NCBI RefSeq assembly: GCF_043197795.1
Contig: NZ_JBICTU010000012.1
Location: 124,001-188,000 of the forward strand
Source: Sphaerisporangium sp040649355
Lineage (GTDB): Bacteria > Actinomycetota > Actinomycetes > Streptosporangiales > Streptosporangiaceae
Direction: 5' to 3'
Length of the DNA stretch: 64,000 bases
Below are positions 35,634-44,631 of this stretch, piece after piece. Under the pieces are notes generated by a model. It made no database searches. It saw only the letters and a program-made list of their open reading frames with translations, and was not told where the DNA came from. Each line of letters begins with the position of its first letter. Position 1 is the first letter of the stretch. The translations under genes were made by a program, and so were the position numbers.

Positions 35634-38408
35634 TCAGCGGATCCACAGACGTGCCGTCCAGTCCACGCCGGAGCTGGCCAGCAGATTGCCGTCGGGGTGG
35701 AAGGCCAGCGCTTCGATACCGCCGTAATGTCCGGCGAGGGGAGTACCCAGAAGTCCACCGGTGGCCAAGTCCCACAGCCGTAGTGTGCCGTCGTGGTGGC
35801 CGGTGGCCACCATTTCGCCATCTGGGTGGAAGGCGATCGCGCAGGCGTCGACGTCGCCGGTGAGGGGAGCGCCGACACGTTCGCCGGTGAACGGATCCCA
35901 CAACCGCAGCGCGCGGTGCTCGTTGGTGGCGAGTAGATGACTGACGGGGTGGAAGGCGATCGGCCCGCTGGGGAGTGGGTCGCAGATGAGTTCGCCGGTG
36001 GCCAGATGCCGGATCATCGTCCTGTCAGCGCTGGTGTAGAGCAGCAGCTCCCCGCCGGGATGGAAGGCTATCTGCCTGATGGGGTCGGTGGTGAAGAAGT
36101 CGGCCAACTCGCCGGTGGCCACGTCCCACAACCACACGATCCCGTAGTAGCCGGTGATCGGGGAGAAGGTGAAGTCGGTGGTGGCCAGCAAGTGGCCGTC
36201 AGGATGAAAGGCGATCATCGTTTCGGACATGACGAAGTCGTCGACGCTGTGGCCGGCCATCGGGGTGCCGACGGGCTCGTGGGTGACCCAGTCCCACAGC
36301 CGTACCACCCCTTCGGTGTCGAAGGTGGCCAGCAGGTGGCCGCCTGGCCCGATAGCCACGTCGAGGAGGTCCGGGGTGGGTGGGCCCTTGAGGGGTTCGC
36401 CGGTGATCGGATCCCACGACCGTAGCGCCTGGGCGTAGCCCATGGTGGCCAGCGACCGGCCGTCAGGGTGGAAGAACAGCCGCCGCACCGAAGTGGTGTG
36501 AAGGAGAGGGGCGCCGACCGGTTTGGCGGTGGTGGCCCAGAACTGGACGCCGTTTCCGGCCTCGAGATCGCCGTGGGCCAGGACCTGGCCGTCGGGATGG
36601 AAGGCCAGTGTGTAGGCGTGATCGGGTTGACCGTACGTACTCGCGAACAGGAGCCGGTAGGCGCCGGTGACCGGATCCCACACCTGCAACCGATGGGCAA
36701 ACATGCTGTAGTTGGAGCCGCCGATGGCCAGTTGCCGGTCGTCGGGATGGAAGGCCAGTGCGGAGACGTTCTTGACGACGGACTGGAACGGGTCGCCTGC
36801 GGGTTCGCCGGTGGCCGCGTCCCACAACCGCACCAGGCTGGTGTAGGACCATCGGGATGCCTGCGTCTCGTACCACCGCGGTGCGGCTGTGGCGAGTTGG
36901 GTGACGCCGGGATCGAAGACCGCCACGGCGTCGCTGATGTCTTGACCTGCCAGGACACTGGTTTCGGAGGCGCCGGTGCTCAGATCGTGCCACCGGAGCG
37001 TCGCGGTGGTTTCGTCCGCGAGGTCGCGGCCTGCGGTGACCAGTGCCCGGCCGTCGGGGTGGAAGGCCATCGCCCACACGGGTCCGTTATGACAGGCGAA
37101 GGGCTTCATGGCCGGTCGGCCGCTGTCGAGGTGCCACACCGACACCGTCCCGTCCGCGCCGGCGCCGGCAAGCAGGTGACCGTCGGGGTGGAAGGCGATC
37201 TTCGTGATGCCGCCCTCGTGGCCGTTGTCGCAGGTGAAAACTGCGGCGGGGTCACCGGTGGCCACGTCCCAGACCCACACCGTGCCGTCCTCGCCGGCGC
37301 CGGCCAGCAGGTGGCCGTGGGGGTGAAAGGCCAGGTGGGTGACGTCTCGGGTGGGCCCGGTCAGCGCGCCGGTGACGGCCTTGTAGAGATCCGCGTCCCA
37401 CAACCACACCTCCCGACTGTCGTTGGCGGTAGCCAGCAGGTGACCGTCGGGGTGGTAGGTCAGGGCGTAGACACCACCCGGATGGCGGGCGATCCCGCCG
37501 AGCAGGTACTCCAGGCCCTGGCCGTCTCGCACCACCGGCCCAGGGACGATGGCGTAGTCGCCGATGACCGGATCCGGTGGCCGGCCTCGGCCGGTGAGCG
37601 GGTCGCCGCCGAACGGCCGGTACAGCCCGTCGACCACGGCACGTTCGGGGGATGCCTCGTAGGCGGCCGTCCACAGTGGCCGCAGCGACTCGGCCTGCCC
37701 GTCCAGCGCCCGCGCGAGGTCCTCGACCTGCGCCCAGCTCGGCAGAAACCGGCAGTGCAGCACCGTGTGCACGACGCTGGGAAGCTCGTTGATCCGCGAC
37801 GCCAGCTCCCGCACGCTCGGCTGGCCGCTCCTTCGGCGCAGCGCGCGCAGTTCGTCGCTGAGCGCGCGAAGAGCGGCCTGGGCCGGGGCGAGTTTCCGGC
37901 GTCGTCGCGGTACGGACGTGAGCCCGTTGCCGCGCACATCGAGCCAGACCAGCGCGGAGAGGCCGCCCAGCCATTCGGGCAGGGCGGTCAGCTCGTTGTT
38001 CCTCAGTTCGAGCCGGGCGAGCCTGGTGAGGCCGCTCAGTGACTCGGGGAGCGTGGTCAGCCGATTCTCGTTCACGGCGAGCTCCCTGAGTCCGGTGAGG
38101 CGGCCCAGCGACTCGGGCAGGGTGCTCAGCTCGTTGTCGCCCAGGTAGAGCGAGGTGAGATCGGTGAGATCGCCCAGCCACTCCGGCATCGCGGTCAACC
38201 GGTTGCCCTCCAGGAGGAGCATGGTGAGAGCGGTGAGGTTCCGCACCCAGTCCGGAACCTCGGTCAGCTCACAACCGCTCAGGTGGAGCACCTTCAATCC
38301 GGTGAGGGAGCCGACCGACTCGGGTATCGCCTCCAGAGGGATCCCGGACAGGTCGAGCTCGCTCGACCAGCCTTTCAGACACATCTCGATCCGCTCGTCG
38401 ACGTCCAT
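35634..38408 (-). CDS. Leucine-rich repeat / helix-turn-helix / WD40 fusion protein
   Basis: A 924-residue protein. Residues about 15-167 hold about 7 LRRs of 23 residues (IPESVGSLTGLKVLHLSG, LPESLGRLTGLRELAVNE). Residues about 183-250 look like an XRE-type HTH: SDELRALRRRSGQPSVRELA, INELPSVVHTVLHCRFLPSW, VEDLARALDG. About 14 WD40 repeats follow from about 295 to the end (AFHPDGHLLAGAGEDGTVWVW and similar), enough for two seven-bladed propellers. There is no NTPase domain between sensor repeats and HTH, unlike the usual STAND layout. It may be a DNA-binding or adaptor protein whose partner surfaces are both LRR and propeller. ATG 38408 begins the first LRR cap. Confidence 0.82.
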   Translation of the reverse strand: MDVDERIEMCLKGWSSELDLSGIPLEAIPESVGSLTGLKVLHLSGCELTEVPDWVRNLTALTMLLLEGNRLTAMPEWLGDLTDLTSLYLGDNELSTLPESLGRLTGLRELAVNENRLTTLPESLSGLTRLARLELRNNELTALPEWLGGLSALVWLDVRGNGLTSVPRRRRKLAPAQAALRALSDELRALRRRSGQPSVRELASRINELPSVVHTVLHCRFLPSWAQVEDLARALDGQAESLRPLWTAAYEASPERAVVDGLYRPFGGDPLTGRGRPPDPVIGDYAIVPGPVVRDGQGLEYLLGGIARHPGGVYALTYHPDGHLLATANDSREVWLWDADLYKAVTGALTGPTRDVTHLAFHPHGHLLAGAGEDGTVWVWDVATGDPAAVFTCDNGHEGGITKIAFHPDGHLLAGAGADGTVSVWHLDSGRPAMKPFACHNGPVWAMAFHPDGRALVTAGRDLADETTATLRWHDLSTGASETSVLAGQDISDAVAVFDPGVTQLATAAPRWYETQASRWSYTSLVRLWDAATGEPAGDPFQSVVKNVSALAFHPDDRQLAIGGSNYSMFAHRLQVWDPVTGAYRLLFASTYGQPDHAYTLAFHPDGQVLAHGDLEAGNGVQFWATTAKPVGAPLLHTTSVRRLFFHPDGRSLATMGYAQALRSWDPITGEPLKGPPTPDLLDVAIGPGGHLLATFDTEGVVRLWDWVTHEPVGTPMAGHSVDDFVMSETMIAFHPDGHLLATTDFTFSPITGYYGIVWLWDVATGELADFFTTDPIRQIAFHPGGELLLYTSADRTMIRHLATGELICDPLPSGPIAFHPVSHLLATNEHRALRLWDPFTGERVGAPLTGDVDACAIAFHPDGEMVATGHHDGTLRLWDLATGGLLGTPLAGHYGGIEALAFHPDGNLLASSGVDWTARLWIR

Positions 38409-38548
38409 GGTGCGAGGCTAGGGACCCGCACTGCGGAACGGCTTGTCGATCACTGGGAGGCTGCGCCGTGGCGTCCGAGCCGGTGAGCTCGACCATCGCC
38501 GGTACATCAGGTCCTGACAGCCGGCCGGTCATGGTCTCCTTGCTGGGT

Positions 38549-39130
38549 TCACCAGGTGGAGCCGTCTCGGAGGAAGCGCCATAGGCGGTCGGTGGTGTTC
38601 TGGTCGCGGTCGAGGTAGAGGGTGTCCCAGCTGCCGGAGCCCTGGTAGGTCTGGAGTGTGATCGCCAGCAGCGGGCTCGCCTTGGGACGGAGGGTGAACC
38701 ACGCGGTCACGCCGGTGTTGCCGTCGGTCTGCTCCCACCGGTAGGTCCAGTCCTGCGCGGCCGTTCCGTCGCACGTCTTGACCACCAGGCCGTCCCCGGC
38801 CTGGGGGTTCGCCGTGGCGGGCTGGAGGCACTTGCCGGCGGCGACGTTCTTGATGACCATGCTGCCGTCAGGCTTGTAGGTGTTGGTCCACTTCACGGTC
38901 TTGTACTGCCAGGACGGGGCCCGCAGCGTGATCGCCGGTGCCCCCTCGCCTGTGCCGTCGGACAGCAGGGCCAGGCGGCTGCCGTCCATCCGGTTGACGA
39001 GCCGGCGTTCTTCGGGGGCGGCCGCGTCGGCGCGCGCGACCGGCGCGCACACGCAGAGGAGGGCGGCGGTCGTCACGGCCGAGGTCAGCGCCGGCGCAGA
39101 GCGCGTGAATGCCCGCTTCGTGGAACCCAT
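38549..39130 (-). CDS. Secreted ricin-type beta-trefoil lectin protein
   Basis: A 193-residue protein with a signal peptide (AFTRSAPALTSAVTTAALLC, cleavage near ARADA). Residues about 60-193 form a degenerate ricin-type trefoil: KNVAAGKCLQPATANPQAG, VKTCDGTAAQDWTYRWE, LYLDRDQNTTDRLWRF. Starts at 39208 are possible but ATG 39130 directly precedes the signal. It carries no catalytic domain and is probably a secreted carbohydrate-binding protein. Confidence 0.75.
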   Translation of the reverse strand: MGSTKRAFTRSAPALTSAVTTAALLCVCAPVARADAAAPEERRLVNRMDGSRLALLSDGTGEGAPAITLRAPSWQYKTVKWTNTYKPDGSMVIKNVAAGKCLQPATANPQAGDGLVVKTCDGTAAQDWTYRWEQTDGNTGVTAWFTLRPKASPLLAITLQTYQGSGSWDTLYLDRDQNTTDRLWRFLRDGSTW

Positions 39131-39264
39131 GGGGACGAACCCTTCTTCTTGGTGGGGTGCGGCCTCCGCCCGCCGGAGCCCGCGCCCCACCTCTTCCCCG
39201 ATCCTCACTCTCTGTAGTCAAATGGGGATCCACGAATTGATCATCGATCTTCCGGCCGGGAGCC

Positions 39265-40362
39265 TCAGATCCGGGTCGCGGCGAGGAGATAGGCCTCGCG
39301 CAGACCGTTCATCAGCATCCGGGAGTCGTATCCCATCGCGGTGTCCGAGGCCCGTTCCGCCCATTTCGCGCGCACGTCCTCGTCCTGCAGGCACCGCAGC
39401 AGGCCGACGAACTCCGTGACCGTCTCCCCGTGCAGGTAGGCGCCCTTCAGCCAGTCGTGGTAGCAGGGAAGGTCCGTGAGGACCAGTGGCAGCCCCGCCG
39501 TGGCGGCCTCCAGCGTGGCGAGCCCGAAGGTCTCGTGCTTGGACGGTAGGAAGAACACGTCCGCCGCCGCGCAGTATTCGAATACCTTGTCCCGTGGAAC
39601 CAGGCCCGTGAACGTCACGTTCGCGGGCGCGCTCGCGCGCAGGCGGGTCAGATCGTGACGCGCGTCCGACAGCATGCCGAACTGAATTCCGCCCACCCAG
39701 ACGAATCTCAGCTGGGGCAGGCTCCTGGCGCAGGAGACGAATTCCTCGACGCCCTTTCTCGGCTGCACCTGACCCACCCCGAGAACGACCGGCCGGTCGT
39801 CCCATTCGAACTCGCGGCGCAGTTCGTCGCGCCGGTGGGAAAGCGGCCGGATGCGCCGCTCGTCGACGGCGTTGCTCGTCGGGATGATCGGGCCCCGCAC
39901 GCCGAGCTCCTTGAGCTCTCGCGTCGTCGCCTCGCTGACCGACAATATGAGGGTGGCCAGGCCGAACACCCTCCTCATGTACCAGCGGACGAACCCGATG
40001 GCCAGGTAGGTCCCCTTGATGCTGCCGACGAGCGTCTCGGGGGTGACGTGGGCGCTGATCAGTCGCGGGCCGCGGTGGGCCAGCATCCGCAGGACCGCGA
40101 ACGGGCCCATCGTGTGCACGTGGAGGACCACGCGTTTTCCGTACGCGCGTATCCCGGTAACGTGCTCGAAATCAGGCATTTGCTTTATCGCCCGGACGCT
40201 CTCCTCGAATACACTGTGCACGCCGTGGCCTCGTACGGTGAAAGTCGATTCCGACATAACGCTCACCCGTACGGGGGCCGGCCCGGTCGTCGTCTGGTGC
40301 GGTATTTCTTGCCCATTTCGGCGCTTGCGAACGCTGCGACGTCGCTCACGTATCGTGACCAC
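39265..40362 (-). CDS. Glycosyltransferase family 4 (GT-B)
   Basis: A 365-residue (maximum) GT4 enzyme: GHGVHSVFEESVRAIKQ N-terminal loop, VVLGVGQVQPRKGVEEFVSCA, then KHETFGLATLEAATAGLPLVLTDL, the donor-sugar E-x7-E motif. The start is uncertain: GTG 40362 is the longest, GTG 40266 (VSVMSESTF) fits the first strand of a GT-B fold better; neither has an obvious RBS. It lies alone between a lectin gene and a divergent DUF4166 gene, so the acceptor is unknown. Confidence 0.82.
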   Translation of the reverse strand: MVTIRERRRSVRKRRNGQEIPHQTTTGPAPVRVSVMSESTFTVRGHGVHSVFEESVRAIKQMPDFEHVTGIRAYGKRVVLHVHTMGPFAVLRMLAHRGPRLISAHVTPETLVGSIKGTYLAIGFVRWYMRRVFGLATLILSVSEATTRELKELGVRGPIIPTSNAVDERRIRPLSHRRDELRREFEWDDRPVVLGVGQVQPRKGVEEFVSCARSLPQLRFVWVGGIQFGMLSDARHDLTRLRASAPANVTFTGLVPRDKVFEYCAAADVFFLPSKHETFGLATLEAATAGLPLVLTDLPCYHDWLKGAYLHGETVTEFVGLLRCLQDEDVRAKWAERASDTAMGYDSRMLMNGLREAYLLAATRI

Positions 40363-40524
40363 GGCGCCAATGCTAGGGCAAGAGAACCGAAAAGGCTATA
40401 GAGCGATGAACGCATAGAAATAGCCAGATATCCATATTCCGGCAAAGAGAATGTGCGCCCGTATTAACCCGGGGCGTATAAGTGAATCGCAGGGAGGGCT
40501 TCGGAGGCCGGAGGGGGTGCGGGT

Positions 40525-41079
40525 GTGGTGGAAGAGGCGTACGCGTGGATGTGGCGGTTTCATCTGGGGGATGAGACGGTCAGGGGCACGGGGGTGCTGG
40601 AGGTCCGGCGGGGTCCGGGGGTGCTCGGCAGGGCGGCGTGCGCCGTGCTCGGGTTCCCCCGTACGTGTACGGCGGTTCCGGCGCTGGTGACCGTTCACCG
40701 TTCCCCCATGGAGGATCCCGAGACGGGGGAGGCACGGGTCGCCGAGCGGTGGGAGCGCACCATCGGGGCGCGGAGGCTGATCAGCGTCCAGAGCCGCGCC
40801 GGCGATTGTGGGTGGGAGCGGCACGGACCGCTGGAGATCCGCACCCGTACCGTCGCCTCGCCGGACGAGGTGAACGTCGTGCAGGTGGGCGCCGTGCTGC
40901 GGGCGGGCAGGCGGGAGATCGCGCTGCCCGACCGGTTCTCGCCCCGCGTCTTCGCGCACGCGTGGGTGGAGGCCGGCGACCGCGACCGGAGGCCGCCGCG
41001 CTTCCACGTCGCCGTGCGGGTCACCGTGCCGCTGATCGGCGTGCTGATGTCCTACCGGGGCCAGATGTCCGCCTGCTGA
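40525..41079 (+). CDS. DUF4166 family protein
   Basis: A 184-residue protein. FHLGDETVRGTGVLEVRRGP, RWERTIGARRLISVQSRAGD, GPLEIRTRTV and VTVPLIGVLMSYRGQM match the DUF4166 pattern. Starts at GTG 40525 or 40528 are equally possible; a GGAGG box lies about 8 nt upstream. DUF4166 is often fused to epimerase or saccharopine-dehydrogenase-like domains; here it stands alone. Confidence 0.7.
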   Translation: MVEEAYAWMWRFHLGDETVRGTGVLEVRRGPGVLGRAACAVLGFPRTCTAVPALVTVHRSPMEDPETGEARVAERWERTIGARRLISVQSRAGDCGWERHGPLEIRTRTVASPDEVNVVQVGAVLRAGRREIALPDRFSPRVFAHAWVEAGDRDRRPPRFHVAVRVTVPLIGVLMSYRGQMSAC

Positions 41080-41165
41080 TGTCCTGCGGGAGTGTCATGC
41101 CCGTGTTCTGACGGCCTGCGATGCCTGTGTCCGCGTGCCCGCGGTCACTTGCTGGACGTAGGGCA

Positions 41166-41202
41166 GGGCGGCGGCACGCCGGAGGGCCGGGTGCCGCCGC
41201 CC
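41166..41202. terminator. Bidirectional terminator between convergent genes
   Basis: A perfect 12-bp stem GGGCGGCGGCAC/GTGCCGCCGCCC (41166-41177 with 41191-41202), loop 13 nt, between the DUF4166 gene and the GH2 gene. Confidence 0.75.
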
Positions 41203-41208
41203 GGCGGG

Positions 41209-43962
41209 TCAGGGCGCCCAGGCGGGCGCGACGACCCAGGTCGTGTCCTCGTCGTAGTGGGACGAGGCGTCGAAGGCGTGGGAACCGCCGGAGGAGGCGA
41301 CGTAGACCTCCTCCGCGTAGTGCCGGACGTTCCCGGTGATGTTGGAGGCGGAGAGGCTGACCCCGGAGGAGCCGAAGCGGGGCGGCTGGGCGCAGAAGGT
41401 CGCGTCCTGGTCGAACAGCGTGGTGCCGTCCCGTGGGTCCTTGCGCACGCGGAAGTCCTGGTGGCGCAGGTAGTGCCCGGCGAAGTTCCGTGACTCGAAG
41501 GAGTAGCAGCTCCCGTCGGCCAGGCCGCGCCGCACGTAGAAGGTGGCGTCCTGCTTGAGGGTGTCCGGGCTGGTGGAGGTGACCACGTCCGTGCGGGCGA
41601 GCGACGCGCTGTGGCGCAGGTAGCGGTCGGTGAAGCCCGGGGTCGCCACGCGCAGCGACAGGGCCGAGCCGACGGTCAGGCCGGCGCCGCTGCGCCACCA
41701 GGGGGCCGTCACCTGCCAGGTCGTGTCGTCGGCGAAGGACGCGGATCCGTCCCAGGGGTTCGGGCCCCCGCTCCGCGCGACGTAGACCCCCTCTGAGTAG
41801 TGCCGCAGGAAGTAGCCCGGCAGGTTGAGGGACTCGAACGACATGCCGTTGCCCGTGCGGCCGTCGCGCAGGCAGAAGGTCGCGTCCTGGTCGAACAGCG
41901 TGGTGCCGTCCCGTGGGTCCTTGCGCACGCGGAAGTCCTGGTGGCGCAGGTAGTGCCCGGCGAAGTTCCGTGACTCGAAGGAGTAGCAGCTCCCGTCGGC
42001 CAGGCCGCGCCGCACGTAGAAGGTGGCGTCCTGCTTGAGGGTGTCCGGGCTGGTGGAGGTGACCACGTCCGTGCGGGCGAGCGACGCGCTGTGGCGCAGG
42101 TAGCGGTCGGTGTACCCGGGGGTGGTCACCCGCAGGGAGACCAGCCCGTCGAGGGTGAGCCCGCCCGCCGACTCGATCACCGAGCGGTTGACCGCCCGAA
42201 CCCGGTCGGCGTCCATCTTGCGCACCTTGCGGTCGTAGGTCCAGATGCCGTTGACCTCGTTCTCCACGTCGGTGGGCTGGGTGTAGATGGAGGCCGACAA
42301 CCCTCCGCCCGTGATCAGCGGCTTGAGCTGCTCGTTGATCTGCACGTACCGGTCGGTGAGCGTCGCGGCGTCCGGCGTCATCTCGTAAGCGAAGCCCGTG
42401 CCGGGCCACTCGTGGCCGGGGCTGCGCAGGCCGAGACCGCCGAACTCGCCGAGCACGGCGACCCGGTCGGCGGTGGGCCGGTGCGGGGCGCCGGGGCCGA
42501 CGTAGATGTGGTCGTCGATGACGTCCCCGTTGCCGCCGTCGAAGCCGCAGCAGTTGGAGCCGGAGTTGTTGGTCACCAGCCGCGTGGGGTCCCAGCTCTT
42601 GACCAGGTCGGCGATGCGGGCCGGGTCGTACTCGCCCCAGCCCTCGTTGAACGGGATCCACGTCACGATCGAGGTGATGCCGCGCAGGCTGTCGACCACG
42701 CGGCGCAGCTCGCTCTCGAAGTTCGCCCGGTCGCTGGTGGAGGGGGAGACCCCGGTGCGCATCGCGGGCATGTCCTGCCATACGAGCAGGCCCAGCCGGT
42801 CGGCCCAGTAGTACCAGCGGGCCGGCTCGACCTTCACGTGCTTGCGCACGAGGTTGAAGCCGAGCGCCTTCTGCTGTTCGAGGTCGAAGCGCAGGGCCTC
42901 GTCGGTCGGGGCGGTCGAGATGCCGTCCGGCCAGTAGCCCTGGTCGAGGGTGCCCATCTGGAACAGGAACCTGCCGTTGACGGTCGGCCGCAGCACGCCG
43001 CCGATCATCGCCTTGCCGACCGAGCGCATCCCGAAGTAGCCGGTCACGGCGTCCCCGCCGCCGGTGCCGGTGAGGGTCACCCGCAGGTCGTACAGGAACG
43101 GGTCGTCAGGCGACCACAGCCGGGCGTTCGGGACGGGGACGCGCAGGTGCGCGCCGACCGCGCCGGTGGCGCTGCCGACCACCTGCCCGCCGGTGAGCGC
43201 CTCGGCCCGCACGCCCTGCCCGGAGACGCCCGCCCCCTGGACGACCAGGTCGAGCACCCCGGCGGGGACGTCGGGGGTGGTGTCAAGGCGGGTGATGGCG
43301 GCGGCGTTGACCGGCTCCAGCCAGACGGTCTGCCAGATGCCGGAGTGCGCGGTGTAGAAGATGCCTCCCGGCGAGCGGCGCTGCTTGCCGATGGGGACGC
43401 CGGCGGCGTCGACGGGCGAGTACACGCCGATGATGATCTCGTTGGAGCCGGCGCGCAGGGCCGAGGTGATGTTGGCGCTGAACGGGTCGTAGCCGCCGGT
43501 GTGGGTGGCGACGGCGGTGCCGTTGACCCAGACCCGCGCCTCCCAGTTGACCGCGCCGAAGTTGACCCGTACGCGCCGCCCGGACCAGGTGGAGGGAACG
43601 GTGAACGTGCGGCGGTACCACATGCGGTCCTCGTGCCGCTGGACGCGCGAGAGCCCGGACTCGATGGGATAGGGCACCAGCACCTGCCCGGCGAGGTTCT
43701 GGCCGACCGGCGGGCTGTCGATCGACCCGGTGCCGGCGAACTGCCACAGGCCGTTGAGGTTCTGCCACTCGGAGCGGACCATCTGCGGCCGGGGATACTC
43801 CGGCAGGGGGTTGTCCTGGCTCACCTGGGCGGTCCAGGGCGTGGTGAGCGGTGGCGCCGCCTGCGCGGCGGGAGGTGAGAGCTGAGCCTGCCCTATCAGG
43901 GCGGCGGCGGAGAGCACGAGCGCCGCGATCACTCGGCGGGCCCAGCCGGAGGGTCTGACCAT
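41209..43962 (-). CDS. Secreted GH2 glycoside hydrolase with two AbfB (CBM42) modules
   Basis: A 917-residue exoenzyme. Signal peptide about 1-36 (MVRPSGWARRVIAALVLSAA). GH2 sugar-binding domain about 55-215, jelly-roll and Ig-like part to about 330, TIM barrel with acid/base Glu440 in PFNEGWGEYD and nucleophile Glu506 in VLGEFGGLGL. Two AbfB/CBM42 modules follow (about 608-755 and 768-917), nearly identical in part. Substrate may be an arabinose- or galactose-containing polymer; GH2 alone covers beta-galactosidase, mannosidase and glucuronidase. AAGGAG 4 nt before ATG 43962 sets the start. Cys471-Cys472 in the barrel are unusual. Confidence 0.85.
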   Translation of the reverse strand: MVRPSGWARRVIAALVLSAAALIGQAQLSPPAAQAAPPLTTPWTAQVSQDNPLPEYPRPQMVRSEWQNLNGLWQFAGTGSIDSPPVGQNLAGQVLVPYPIESGLSRVQRHEDRMWYRRTFTVPSTWSGRRVRVNFGAVNWEARVWVNGTAVATHTGGYDPFSANITSALRAGSNEIIIGVYSPVDAAGVPIGKQRRSPGGIFYTAHSGIWQTVWLEPVNAAAITRLDTTPDVPAGVLDLVVQGAGVSGQGVRAEALTGGQVVGSATGAVGAHLRVPVPNARLWSPDDPFLYDLRVTLTGTGGGDAVTGYFGMRSVGKAMIGGVLRPTVNGRFLFQMGTLDQGYWPDGISTAPTDEALRFDLEQQKALGFNLVRKHVKVEPARWYYWADRLGLLVWQDMPAMRTGVSPSTSDRANFESELRRVVDSLRGITSIVTWIPFNEGWGEYDPARIADLVKSWDPTRLVTNNSGSNCCGFDGGNGDVIDDHIYVGPGAPHRPTADRVAVLGEFGGLGLRSPGHEWPGTGFAYEMTPDAATLTDRYVQINEQLKPLITGGGLSASIYTQPTDVENEVNGIWTYDRKVRKMDADRVRAVNRSVIESAGGLTLDGLVSLRVTTPGYTDRYLRHSASLARTDVVTSTSPDTLKQDATFYVRRGLADGSCYSFESRNFAGHYLRHQDFRVRKDPRDGTTLFDQDATFCLRDGRTGNGMSFESLNLPGYFLRHYSEGVYVARSGGPNPWDGSASFADDTTWQVTAPWWRSGAGLTVGSALSLRVATPGFTDRYLRHSASLARTDVVTSTSPDTLKQDATFYVRRGLADGSCYSFESRNFAGHYLRHQDFRVRKDPRDGTTLFDQDATFCAQPPRFGSSGVSLSASNITGNVRHYAEEVYVASSGGSHAFDASSHYDEDTTWVVAPAWAP
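41392..41632. repeat. 241-bp exact direct repeat, copy 1 (AbfB module 2)
   Basis: Identical base for base to 41872-42112, 480 bp away. It encodes the core of the second AbfB module. Identity includes all third codon positions, so the copies are recent or homogenised. Confidence 0.95.
41872..42112. repeat. 241-bp exact direct repeat, copy 2 (AbfB module 1)
   Basis: Partner of 41392-41632. The offset of 480 bp equals 160 codons, exactly one AbfB module plus linker, so recombination between the copies would delete or duplicate a module in frame. Confidence 0.95.
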
Positions 43963-44631
43963 CTCACTCCTTGGCGGAACGAAGGGATCCCCCGAGACCG
44001 AAGAAGACCGAACTTGACTGCATCCGATCGTGAGCCGACCATACATCGCCCAAGTCCGGACGAAAATAGCCAATTCACTGACTGGATGCGACCGGTGTGC
44101 GCCATGGGAAGACGTGCCTGGCCAGGCCGCCTGCGCGGACGGCTTCCTTGTCTGACAGGGCCGCCGGGCCGGTTCGCGGAACCCGTTGTCCAGTCACTAT
44201 CGGTCGGAATCCGTCAGGGCCGGACAAGGGTGAGCCGCCCATGCCCCGCCCGAACCTTGACCCACTTCTGGCGGGATGGCGGTTTCGTCTCGGGCAGGCG
44301 GTTCACATGGCCGACGCTTTGTCGCATGCCGTCCCGCGCATGGGTGGCGGCGGTGGGCGCTCGGCGATAATGAGAGGGTCGTCATGTGCGGGGACGTGCG
44401 GCAACGATCCCGTCCATGGCCGGCTTGAGTGAGCGGGGGCCGCTGTGCACCGGCCTTCTCACAAGGGGCCGCCGTCGCGTGGGTACGCGGTGGACCGAGC
44501 GGTCCCACGGACGTACGGGCCGGGCGGCGTCCCGCCTCCCTTCACGGGCATGGAGGCCCGGTGACCCTTCCAGCGACCAGTCGGACCGCAAGGTGACCGC
44601 CCTTCAAAAGAGCACAAAAGGGGACAGGCAC
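43963..44631. other. Non-coding divergent stretch between GH2 and fasciclin genes
   Basis: 669 bp with short overlapping frames only, none with a signal peptide, RBS and typical codon use together. It should hold promoters for both neighbours. I see no strong repeat. Confidence 0.45.

Noticed and set aside
41392..42112. Exact 241-bp repeat considered as mobile element or terminal repeat
   Set aside because: Both copies lie in frame inside one gene at the module period, so they are duplicated domains.
44097..44432. 111-codon frame between GH2 and fasciclin genes
   Set aside because: Overlapped by other frames of equal quality, no RBS, no recognisable fold.
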